Positions 10,063-19,465 of a stretch of 19,801 nt of DNA are shown here, piece by piece. A model generated the notes under the pieces. It searched no databases and was not told the DNA's origin. It saw only the letters and a program-made list of their open reading frames with translations. Position 1 is the first letter of the stretch, and each line of letters begins with the position of its first letter. A program made the position numbers and the translations under genes. Origin of the DNA: Ettlia oleoabundans (lineage: Eukaryota > Chlorophyta > Chlorophyceae > Chlamydomonadales); NCBI GenBank assembly GCA_019693395.1, contig JAAMXP010001301.1:1-19801 (forward strand). The letters run 5' to 3'.

Positions 10063-13000
10063 GTGAGTGGGAATAAATAATTGGTGTAATTGCAGTGTTT
10101 AACAAAATTTGTTATTTATAACGAAGGTCAAGTGAAGCAACATAGGCTGCCGCTGCCCAATTGTTCGTCAATATACAGGGCGACGTCCACTCCTACTGCG
10201 CGTCTGCCCTCCCTTGCCTGCAGTACATCAACCCCGGCAGGCCCGCCAGCAGCCAGCTGGGCCTAGCGCTGCACAGCGCAAAGGCCGTGGTGCTGGCCAT
10301 GCAGCAGCGGCTCAAGCAGGCGAATGGCGGGAACCAGTCCTTGCAGTTCCTGATTGAACCCAAGTTTGATGGTGAGGATTGGTGGTAGCAGCTGACACCC
10401 CTTTGCCACCTGGCATCTCTTTGCCGAACCTGTGGCATGGCACTTGCACACACTGCTTTTGTGCTTGTCTTTTGTGCTTGTCTTGTCTGGTATGGAGACC
10501 AGATATCTTGCCTGGCTGCAATGCGCTGGCAGCCTGCTTCGCACCACAATGGCCTTCTTTCCACAGATTGGCCATGCTTGAGAGGCACGCCTGGGTAATC
10601 ATCAGGTCTGCCTGCCTGCCTGCTTGCCTGCAGGAGAGCGGCAGCAGGTGCACCTGTTGGGACCCGACACCCCCTGCCACTACTTCTCACGGAGGTGATG
10701 CGCAGCGGCTCACCGCCAGCAACCGTTGCACCAAGCCAATGACCAGAACCTGCTGCATTGTTTTGATGCAAGTTCTAGCTGCGATGTATCGCGAGCGATA
10801 TGACAAACTGTTAAGTATTCCCTGAACTGTCTGAAAGCAGGGGCTTCGACCACGGCCTACCCAGCGGCTACGGCATCGGCAAGGGCAACGGCAGTGGTCA
10901 CTACTGCATGTTTGATCCCGTCATCCGGGCACAGGTGCGCTTTCCTACCCTTGAGGATGTGCAGGTGCATGAGAGTGAGGAACCTGACGTGTCTGCTAAG
11001 CAGCCCTTGTTGAGCGATTTTGATGTGTTTGGAGGGGCAAATGTGTGTGTCACGTCCTATGTGTAATGCACTACACTACACTGCAGGTGAAGCCCCAGGT
11101 GTGCATCCTGGATGGCGAAATGCTTGTATGGAACAAGAAGAGGTCAGTAACCTTGGGCTGATCAGTACACATACGCCACATGTGCCCACATACCGCTGGG
11201 TACGTTTGATTGTTTCTCTGCCCGCTTCCTGCCCGTCACGCCATGTCAATTGGCCTTCTAATTGCGGTCTTCCTTGGCAATCCGCCCCCTTGCCCACTAT
11301 CTGCCCAATCGCAGGCGCCAGTTTGAGGTGTTTGGCAGCCTGCGTAGCGTGTGTGCAGCCATTGCCCAGGGCTCCGTCTCACCTGACTATGCCGTAGAAT
11401 GCAAAGGTTTTGGTGGGTGCTGGAAAGCCTGCCAGGGGGGTGGCTTGCGATGTGCTAGCCTGCCTCCACTGCTCAATGTCTGTTTGAGCTGGTTTGCAGG
11501 TGCATCCAGTGTGCGCCTTTGGCTCAGCAAATTTTGTTGCTGTTGGTCTCCTTGCAGCTGTTGATCAATCATGGTCAATCTCCCGAGTTGCTGCAGATGA
11601 CACCGTCAACACAGCCGACCCAGAATGGGAGCCGCCACTGCTCAAGGTGAAGAGCTAAGAACTGTGCCGTCGTAATCTGCCTGCGCTGGTTGCGGCCTGA
11701 GTTGGGCAAGCAGAAAGAGTTGGCAACAGCAAGCCATGAAGGGGTTTGGGTTTACCCAAAGGGGCCTGTGGATGCGCTGTGTTGCAGTAGTTGTAGGGCT
11801 GTCCGCACAAGTTCTCAAGCCTTGGTCATCCGCCCCTGCTGCTGCTGCTGACAACCTGAATCGAACCTGTTATGTGGAATCCTGCTGCATGTTTACAGGA
11901 CCTGGAGATCACATACGTTGTGTGGGACATCATTCACATCGACGGCAGCAACGTCAACACCCTGCCCCTCACACAGCGCCACAAGCTGCTGCGGGAGGTG
12001 GTGAGGGATGCCCCGCCCGACGGTGAGCCAGCCCACCAGACCCAGTGCGGTGAGGGTGTGGTGGTCTGGTGCAGCGGAGTGATTTCAGGAGGAACATTGG
12101 GATGCCGCTGTTTGGCCCTCACTGTTCTTCTGCGTGCTGAACGTTTCCCAATGCTAGATTTCCTTCGGTGTCTTCATCCCTAAATATCGTGCAATCACTG
12201 CACAATCATCCCTCAGGAAAATGAGGTATAACACGTTGATCTACAAACTGCTGCCATGATGACTTGGGTGCAGGGTACCCAGTAGGCACTGATGGTGTTG
12301 TGCGGGGCCGTGTGGTACTGCTCCTTCCTGGAGTGTCGCTGTATGGATTCGTGACTCCGCCCAAAATTTGCTCCACAGTTGAGGACGTGGAGGAGGCTAT
12401 TGCCAGCGCAATGAAGCAGGTTTGTGGGGTGCATGTCGTTGCGCCTCTGCTGGCGCCTGTGCTGCGTTGCCTGTCACCACCCATGCTGCGGCGAAGCCTT
12501 GCGTTGTGCCAGGGGTTTTCTGCACCAGACTGGAGCAGCATTTGAGATGGCGCTGGTATTCCTACTGGCTGGTAGATGCCAGTGCCCATCCTGATGTTGC
12601 CTTTCAAACCCCACGGAACACGGTGCTCGCTGAGGCGCTTGCGATGGGTTGCTGCTCAGTGATGTGCTGTTAGTTGTATGCTTCTTTGCCGGAACAATCT
12701 GGCTGGTGCAGCACGAGGAGGGCATCGTAGTGAAGCAGCTGGACAGCCCCTGGCACCCAGGCGACCGGTCTGGCAACTGGGTAAAGCTCAAGCCTGACTA
12801 CCTGCGCAAGGTGGGCAGCTGCAGGCAACACAACCCTAGTGCAGCGGCTGCACATGCTTGCAATAAGCACTTTGTCATGCGGATAGACGGGTTGCATTTT
12901 CTTGTGGAGAGCATCCGAGCATTTGTGGGCAATCAAGCAAGAAACTGCTGACCATCTGTACAGAAGTGCACTCTAACCTCCGTTGCTAAACACGTGAACC

Positions 13001-16000
13001 CCCCCATCACATTCCAACCCGTATCTCTTTGTGCAGTGTGACCTCGACTGCTTGATCATTGGAGCCTGGTAAGTAGTTGATTCCACACTTGTATGAGGAG
13101 CCACTCATTGCGTGCCGACGCACATCCACGCAGCGTAGGTAGCCCCATCTGCACCATCATTATCCGAAATACACTGCTAATCAAGAAGCTGTGCAGGTGG
13201 GGCGAGAATGCTCGCAGCGGCCAGCTGTCGGAGTTCCTGCTGGGCATTGCACAGCGCCCACGGGAGGGCAGCAGCCACCCGACGCGCTGGTTAAGCTTCT
13301 CCAAGGTACGCTTAGCCGTGTATTGCTAGCAATGCACATCAGCGCAAGGGTGCAACACAGGCAGGAGATTCATGAGGGAGGTGCTCGTAGCATGTACAGG
13401 GCGTTAGCAAGGGATTCGCATGTTGCCACAACATGCTGACTTGGAAGCAGTGCTCATCTGTTTTGACCCTGGCTGCAGGTGGGCTGCGGTTTCACAGTCG
13501 CCGAGCAGGCGTTGCTGCACGAGAAGCTGAGAAGCAACACGTGCGAGGAGCCACCGCCCTGCTACGAGTGCGTGCTGTGTGCTGCGCTGCCGCCTGGCCG
13601 GCTGCTAACTTTCCAAATCCCCTCCCCCGGAACCCTGTTGAGGCATCTCTGAGTGCTAAGTTCCACTACACAACGCTCGCCAAGAATCCTTGTGGCCCTG
13701 CTTATCACGTTGCCTGGCGCTGTGTTGCAGGCTGACAGGCCACCACAAGGAGCGCCCTCACCTGTGGATCCGCAACCCGATGCAGTCGGTGGTGCTGGAG
13801 GTGCACGCAGACCTGCGCCTCGTGCGTTCCAAGGTTGGGATAGGCAGCCACTTGCACCAGTTCCAGTAGTTTCCTCAAGATTCCGCTGCGTGATTTGTTT
13901 CCATCTTTGTGCTGCTAGTTGTTGTGGTTCATGTGTGCAAAGCTACTGGCTGTCCTAGCAAGCTTCAGAGTGCAGGCGGGTGCATGAGGGTCCAATCACC
14001 TTCTTCTTAAAATGCCGAACTGGAACTGCTGTTGTTGTTGGTGGTGGTGGTGGTGCTGGTGCTGGTGGTGAGGTCAAGAATATTTCAGCAACCGTGGCCT
14101 TGCAGGTTTACAGCAGCGATTACAGCCTGCGCTTCCCCCGCTTTGAGCGCATCAGGTGGGGCGCTGTGCTCCCTGTTGTACCAGCTGATGTTTCTGGGCC
14201 CTGCACACTTGGCAGCTTCAGGTGCATGCTAATGTGCAGCACTTTCCGCCACCCTGTGAGTTGTGCCCAGGCACGACAAGGACGCACTCACAGTGACCGG
14301 GCAGGAGGAGCTGGAGCGCATTGTGGCAGAGAAGCAGGTGGGCGAGATCTGGGATTTACCAAGCTATGCTTAGCGCACGTGCTGCACTGTTTAACAAAGG
14401 TAATACCTGTGTATGTTGTCCAAAGATGTGTGGACCACTTGGGTGCCTCCTGCAGCTAATATGCAGACGGGTCCAAGGGTTTGCCCCTAACATGCCTGCA
14501 CCGTCAAGACCTTGCGCTTTGTCCGCTGCTTGCAGGGTTACATGTTCCGAGAGGACGCAAAGCAGCTGGGTGAGCCGCCCTGGGGTGTCATGCCATGATC
14601 GACCTAGACCGCTCAGTTGCTCTCACCTCTATTGCCTTACCCCAGTTCTTTTCCAATGATGACAGGACAGTTGAATGAATCCATGTTATAATATAGCTTT
14701 TCAGCTCAAACTGCAGGTAACGTGGGCAGAAGGCCCAGGTTGGCCCGTTTGCGGCAGCAGGACAAGCCCAAACGACGAACCCTGCCGGCTGCGCTGGCCG
14801 CTGTGGATGTTAGTGAGGCACGTGGCCACTGGGTGCAGCTGTGCTTACCTGCCGCCCTTGCCCCTTGCTATCTTAAACAGCACGTGGGATGTTGGTAGCA
14901 GCAAGCTTCTTGCATGCCATGTGTCCACGTTGCAGTAGTGTTGCAGTGGCTTAGATGCGTGTGCCTGGTGCGGTTGGTGCAGGTGCAGCAGGAGAGCAGC
15001 CAGCTGGAGGGCAGCTGCATCTGTGTGCTGAACTATGACGGCGGCTACGATCGGCACAGGGCAGAGGTGAGTGGGGGAGCGGTACAGGTAGCTGACACAT
15101 CCATGCTCTATTCGAACTTGGGAGGCCTCCTCGGTTTCCTGTAGTTCACAATCAACATCGCTCTTGTGTTTGCATGTTCAGTTGGTTTGTTTCAATCTTG
15201 CTGGACTCCAACGGTCGAAACACTTGACCAGCCTTCCTTCGTATGAGCATTGGGTAAAGTACCAATCGCACACCTGTCAAATCACTGGCGGCGTGTTGTC
15301 CTGTTGCTGCAGAAGCTGGTAAAGCTGATGGGAGGCTCGCGGTACCTCCGCTTGTCGTCAGCGCAAGTGGGCTGCGAGGATGGCATCACACATGTGCTGG
15401 CAGGTGAGCGGTGGTCAGCAGTAGCTAGGGAGGGAGGGCGGTAAGCAGGGGCCTGCTGGAATGGATGTAATTCAAGCAGTTTCCATTCGCATCGGTGACC
15501 TGGATCAAGGAAAAGCCAGCACTTGCTGAACCTTGAAGGATGGAGAAGCATGCCTCAACCAGCTGGCTGTGCATATGCAGGGAAGGGGGCAGGGCCGGGG
15601 TGGGCAGCCGCCCAGAAGCTGGGCTGCGATGTGCTCAGCCTGAGCTGGCTGGAGCGCTGCTACGAGGAGGGGGAGCGGATGCAGCCTCGGCCCTCGGAGT
15701 ATCTACAAATATCCGGGGCCACTCTGCAGGCAAGCTCCAGCCAGGGACCGGACTGGATCTGGGCATCCTGTATTGCTTCCCTGGCTAGTTTGGTATTCCA
15801 GCAGGTCTTGGTCCTGTGTTCAAGAGTATGCTGTGCAGGCTGCTGTGTTGCGAGTGCTTGTTTGTCTGTCAGCTTCACACACCAGTGCCATCCGCGCTGT
15901 CTGTCCCTGTTGCAGAGCCGCCAGGACTGGGACTGCTATGGCGACTCTTTCTATGAAGAGGTCTGATGCATTCATCTGTGTTTGACTAGCTGCACACCCT

Positions 16001-19000
16001 TTAGTGGACTTGGTTCATCTGTCGGTGTTTCTTGCTTTCTGTTTGGAAAGAGAGCGAGCCCATTGTGTGTGTCTTCAACTTAGGTGGTAGTTATTACACG
16101 AGTGCTTCACTTGGCTCCCTGCGTCCTAACAAGGAATCACCCCTGCCACAGTTGCAGCCTGCGCCATGGTGTGGCACTGCTTGGCCTGCTGATGTCAAGT
16201 GCCTTTTGCTGGTGCTAGTTGCAGGCCAGCGAAGAGGATGTGGCAGCAGTGCTGCGCCGTATGCCGCCCAACGAGTGCCTGTCAGCAGGGGCAGCACTGG
16301 AGGGCTGGCTGGAGGAGCAGGGGCCAGCGTTTGGTGACCAGGTGGAAGACCACGCACCTGCCTTGCTGCAACTGTGTGATGATGGCGGCACTGGCAATGG
16401 TGATCATCACTGCATTGCTGGCGGCGACAGCAACAGTGACGAGGACGTCCTGCTAAAGGTGGGCGGCGTCGCTATCGTGTTTTAGCTGTCCGGCAGGGAT
16501 TGCGATGACAATACCATTAGGCGCCAGTCAGCCTCTGGCCGGCATCTTCACTGCCCCGTCAAGCATGTTGGTGACTGTCGTGAGCAGTGTTCTTACTAAG
16601 CAGCTGTCAAAGCGTTGGCCCTGCTCATCTGCTTGCATGCTTCTCAAGCTTGGTCTTCGGCTAGTTTATTACAATCTTGAAAGCGCATCTTTTGCAGTAA
16701 CAAAGCTGTGCGTGGCCATGGCTTCCATGCAGGCACAACGCCAGCTGGCACAGCGCACCCAGCGGCTGACCAGCCAGCAGCCCCACCCGCATCTGAGCTG
16801 CCGCCTGGCTGCCGCTGTTGATGCACACCTGGCGGCAGCGGGGGTGCTAGATGGAGCATCCATGCTGCACGGCTGCTGCATCGCGATCGTGTGCCTGCCC
16901 GTTAGTGAGCAGGGAGCAGGGTGTGGAGCCAGGTTGGCAGGTGAGACGGGATGACGGGCTTCCTGCCTGCTTGCCCGCCCGCCAAACCTACCTGCCTGCC
17001 TGCCTTCCTGCCTGCCTGCCTTCTTTGTGACATGGCATTTGTGTAATCTATCACAGTCTAAGACGCCTGATTCGTTTCCCTCCATCATGCCTTTATGTGT
17101 ATGCCTGGCAGGCGTGGCTCAACTGAAAAAGGCAGTTGCATGCAGCAGCGCCTCGCTGGCTGCCTGCACTGCCAGCAACCTGCGCGCCCTGGTGGCGGCA
17201 CATGGTGGCCGCCTGAGCAGCAAGCTGGACCTGCACACCACGCATCTGCTGGTGGTGCTGCCACCTGCTGCCATAGTAGGCCCAGCAGCAGCAGCAGCAG
17301 GTGGGGCAGGCGTAAGAGGAGAGGCGGCAGCAGCAGGAGAAGGTAGTGGCTTGGCATCAGCAGAAGGGGCGCCAGCAGCAGCAGGGGTCGGTCCCGTGGC
17401 GCTGCTGGCAGCTGTGAGCCGGCAGTGCGGCGGCGGCACGGCGGTGGCCTGCTTGAGGCAGCGGTTGGAGGCAGGCAAACTGGCGGTGCTTTCCTCCAGG
17501 TGATTGCAGTAAAGGTTGCAGTCAGCTGTACTCAAGTACTCGTTGCGGGGGGCCAGTCGTGGGGCTGTGGGGGCGGTGCCGGTGTTGGGTGGTAATCCCT
17601 GCGTTTGGCCATCCAGTCCGGGCGCAGCTGTGGCACGCTACGGCTAGCAATATGTTCTGCTGTACTTCCGAAGTGGCTCTGCTGGAGTCACAAGAAACCA
17701 TTGCCGGCGGTCTGCAGGTGGCTGGAGGCGTCGTGTGAAGCGGTGGAGGAGTCGTGTGGGACCGCACTGCTGCCGCTGGGAGAAAGCGCGTACCGCCTGC
17801 CGCTGGTGGGTGGCTCGCTTGCGGATTTTGCCAGCTGGCCCTGGTACCTCTTCACCCCTTCTCCTCCGGCAGCAACAATAGCAGCAGAAGTAGCACCAGC
17901 ACCACAACCGACAGCAGTAACATCCTCAGCTGCTGCCACCAGCGCCCCAGCAGCAGCACTAGGAGGTGCTGGAGCGAAGCCAGGTGGCGTCACACAGGCA
18001 GCACCTCAGCCGCAGCCCAGTGCACCACCACACCTGCTGGCCGCCAAGCTGGCTGGTAGGAACTCAGCCAGGGGCAGAGATGCCCAGGTAAGGGCGACAA
18101 GAGCAAGAATGGCGGCACCAGGGCAGGCGGCGCCCTCTGCAGTACCAGTAGCAGTGCCATATGGGCGGCCAGCGCCAGCAGCAGCAGAAGCGGGGGGAGA
18201 AGCGGTAGCGCCACCACGATGCCAGGCGTCTGGGAGCTCTGCAGCAGCAGCGTGTCCCTCTGTCAGCAATCCAGGCGCACCCTCGGCCGCAGCAGCCGCA
18301 TGGGCGCCACCTTCCCTTGCGATGTTGGGCTTGGCAGCACCAACACCCTCTGTTCCGAGCAATGCAACAACAGCAGCAGGAGCGGCAGGGGTCCGAGGGG
18401 CTGCAGTCAAGAGGTGCCTCAGCGACCCGCCAGCAGCCCAGAAGCGCAGCAGAAGGGAGTGGGGGACAGCAGCAGCGCCGCCCCTCAAAGGCGGGGCAGG
18501 TGCTTGGCGACCAGCGGCAGCAGCAGCAGTGGAAGCAGCAGCAGGAAGCAGCTTTTTCAGGGGCAGTAGTAACAATGCCAGTCAGGTAGCACCCGTTCAC
18601 GCTGCCCCCTGTACGACAGCTGACGCCAATCTCTTCCGGGCTCTGTTTGGCGACGTCGGCGGCGGCGGTGCGTCGCACGGTGCCAACGATAGCGGCGGCG
18701 GCAGTGCGCTGGCATTGCAGCAGCCGGCAATGGGAGTGCAGCGGCCAGCACAAGTGCCATCAGATACCCTTGAGTTGCGGCCGCCAACCATGCTGGCACA
18801 ACAGGCGAGGGCATCGTCGAGAACAGAGCCTCATGGTGCAGCAGCTGTGACAGGCACAAGCAGCGGCACAGCTGCCCCAGGTGGCGTTGGCGGCGTGTTT
18901 CTCCCACCTGCCGGGCATGCTCCGCCCTTGCGTCAGTCGCAGTCAGCCCCGCCGGCCTTTAGCAGCATGGAGTGGCTGCGGCTGCCGCTGAGGGACAAGG

Positions 19001-19035
19001 TGTTGAGGTGCCAGACCAGCCAGTATGAAGATTAG
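7759..19035 (+). CDS. LIG4: DNA ligase IV (ATP-dependent, NHEJ), 32 exons
   Basis: This is the nuclear ligase that seals double-strand breaks in non-homologous end joining with XRCC4. The model is 1570 aa, against about 911 in human and 1219 in Arabidopsis. Exons: 7759-7848, 8037-8153, 8583-8750, 9000-9123, 9429-9502, 9664-9701, 9948-10062, 10224-10371, 10634-10694, 10841-10934, 11087-11142, 11315-11406, 11597-11646, 11899-12022, 12274-12419, 12712-12810, 13037-13068, 13197-13305, 13479-13567, 13731-13833, 14106-14155, 14271-14337, 14536-14569, 14717-14832, 14983-15066, 15313-15403, 15581-15729, 15916-15960, 16225-16458, 16733-16940, 17112-17499, 17718-19035. All 31 junctions are in phase. 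The adenylated lysine is K289 in KFDGER. The DCYGDS core and two BRCT domains identify LIG4 rather than LIG1 or LIG3. The start fits the short family N-terminus. Uncertain points are intron 12 (donor GTTTTG), intron 27 (GC-AG), and intron 7, where an alternative acceptor would start exon 8 at 10179. Confidence 0.94.
10457..10482 (+). repeat. Tandem 13-bp duplication in LIG4 intron 8
   Basis: The 13-bp unit TTTTGTGCTTGTC occurs twice without mismatch, back to back, followed by a partial TTGTC. It lies wholly inside the intron and has no evident function. Confidence 0.85.
10608..10633 (+). repeat. CTGC-rich tract at a splice acceptor
   Basis: Repeated CTGC units run directly into the TGCAG acceptor of LIG4 exon 9 and serve as its pyrimidine-rich tract. 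Confidence 0.7.
13037..14337 (+). other. LIG4: LIG4 OB-fold domain (exons 17-22)
   Basis: This domain closes over the nick. Blocks in order are CDLDCLIIGAWWGENARSG (human ELDILIVGGYWGKGSRGG), a cysteine-containing GCGFTV segment, EEPPPCYE, GHHKERPHLWIRNPMQSVVL (plant HSKERPDVWI), ADLRLVRSKVYSSDYSLRF, and PRFERIRHDKD (motif VI). The WHEC that normally follows the DK in animals and plants is absent here; the sequence reads DALTVTGQEELERI. Confidence 0.88.
14029..14076 (+). repeat. GTT/GGT trinucleotide tract in LIG4 intron 20
   Basis: Runs of GTT then GGT/GCT triplets occupy this part of the intron, upstream of the TTGCAG acceptor at 14105. The frame through it would encode poly-Val/Gly, but it lies outside the conserved OB-fold exons. 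Confidence 0.7.
14983..16458 (+). other. LIG4: LIG4 BRCT1 and XRCC4-binding region (exons 25-29)
   Basis: BRCT1 runs from about residue 733: GSCICVLNYDG, KLMGGSRYLRLSSAQVGCEDG, then the conserved tryptophan at about W813 in DVLSLSWLERCYEEG. It is followed by DWDCYGDSFYEE (residues 844-855), the core of the XRCC4-interacting region, and the helix ASEEDVAAVLRRM that should pack on an XRCC4 coiled coil. This block is the clearest sign that the gene is LIG4. Intron 27, just before the core motif, appears to use a GC donor at 15730. Confidence 0.9.
16733..17870 (+). other. LIG4: LIG4 BRCT2 domain (exons 30, 31 and start of 32)
   Basis: BRCT2 covers about residues 954-1164. It shows LDGASMLHGCCIAIVCLP (human SMFRRHTVYLDS), NLRALVAAHGGRLSSKLD, HTTHLLVVLP, and the closing tryptophan in LAVLSSRWLEAS (W1133; plant HVVSSHWLEES). 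An Ala/Gly-rich insert of about 45 residues, coded partly by GCA repeats at 17283-17300, lengthens the loop after the LLVVLP strand. The exon 31 donor (AG|GTGATT at 17500) and exon 32 acceptor (17717) restore the frame. Confidence 0.85.
16959..17022 (+). repeat. CCTG/CTGC tetranucleotide repeat in LIG4 intron 30
   Basis: This is an imperfect array of CCTG units interrupted by TTGCCCGCCCGCC and by CTTC variants. It lies in the middle of the 171-nt intron. Related shorter CTGC runs occur in intron 8 and at the end of CUEDC2-like intron 3 (7122-7133). The same repeat on the opposite strand (GGCA units, about 2884-2905) sits in NDUFS5 intron 2. Confidence 0.75.
17871..19035 (+). other. LIG4: Low-complexity C-terminal tail of LIG4
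   Basis: About 400 residues follow BRCT2 in one long exon and are rich in Ala, Gly, Pro, Ser and Gln, largely from GCA/CAG codons. Predicted disordered. Less repetitive islands are a basic cluster QKRSRREW (K1374-W1380) that could be a nuclear localisation signal, ANLFRALFGD (1435-1444), and the end MEWLRLPLRDKVLR (1549-1562) before the TAG at 19033. Plant LIG4 also has a long tail. The frame stays open for the whole 1.3 kb, but GCA repeats keep other frames open too, so an internal intron or an earlier end is not excluded. Confidence 0.65.
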
Positions 19036-19100
19036 GTGGGGTGCCTCTGCCCGCCTGCCAGCCTGCCACATAGTTTGTAGTTTCGTATGTGTTTCTATCT

Positions 19101-19127
19101 GTATATATACATACATTGTATATATAC
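19101..19127 (+). repeat. TA-rich inverted/direct repeat in the LIG4 3' UTR
   Basis: GTATATATAC occurs at 19101-19110 and 19118-19127. The unit is its own reverse complement, so the copies are both direct and inverted repeats. They could form a 10-bp stem with a 7-nt loop, starting 66 nt after the stop codon. Confidence 0.75.
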
Positions 19128-19133
19128 ATCGAT

Positions 19134-19138
19134 TGTAA
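19134..19138 (+). terminator. LIG4: Putative TGTAA polyadenylation signal for LIG4
   Basis: TGTAA is the usual poly(A) signal of green algae (UGUAA in the transcript), normally 10-20 nt before cleavage. This copy is about 100 nt after the LIG4 stop and just downstream of the TA-rich hairpin. Cleavage would be expected near 19150. It is the only TGTAA between the LIG4 and DPE2 stops on this strand. Confidence 0.6.
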
Positions 19139-19465
19139 GTGCTGCTCCATTGCCTCGGGTTGCCACCCATACATGCCCTGGTTATCGACTCCCCTGTTGC
19201 ACAATGTTGCATGGCAGTGTGGGCTGCTGCCCTACACAAACAAGTCATGGGCATTGTGCCTCATGAAAACTGATCATATCATATAAATGGACAGCAATTT
19301 CCACCTGCTCACTTGAATCTAGCTTGAAGAAGGGAAAGGAAGGACATCATCACAATGTTGCAGCCTGCTTGCCTGCCCAGCTGTTTGGGCTGCTGTGGAA
19401 GCACAGTAAGCGTCACAATCGCAGTGCCTGCCACATCCGTAGCACAGCTGTGACCTCTGGCTAGC

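Larger units (their letters stand above)
10224..12810 (+). other. LIG4: LIG4 nucleotidyltransferase domain (exons 8-16)
   Basis: This is the adenylation domain that makes the ligase-AMP intermediate. Motif I is KFDGER with K289, split across exons 8 and 9. CHYFSRRG follows, then CILDGEMLVW (E354). Motif III lies in ITYVVWDIIHI (D419). Motif IV is EEGIVVKQL (E502, K507). Motif V is WVKLKPDYL (K524, K526). All catalytic positions I expect are present, so the enzyme should be active. The usual RPxLA-like stretch just before motif I is replaced by RPASSQLGLAL. Confidence 0.92.
19036..19465. other. Convergent 3' region, LIG4 / DPE2
   Basis: These 430 bp separate the LIG4 stop from the DPE2 stop on the other strand. 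The LIG4 side holds an AT-rich hairpin and a TGTAA. I found no TTACA, the minus-strand form of that signal, for DPE2. No extra gene was recognised. Confidence 0.6.

Noticed and set aside
12255..12293. ATGATGA and CTGA resembling snoRNA C and D boxes
   Set aside because: The pair straddles a LIG4 splice acceptor with the CTGA inside coding exon 15, and there is no flanking stem.
18064..18753. Long minus-strand open frames (229 and 189 codons) opposite the LIG4 tail
   Set aside because: They read as poly-Cys/Leu/Ala complements of GCA repeats and match no family; the repeats keep several frames open by themselves.
17605..19035. The LIG4 tail as a separate downstream gene
   Set aside because: Its first residues contain the closing tryptophan helix of BRCT2, joined in phase to exon 31, so the frame belongs to LIG4.
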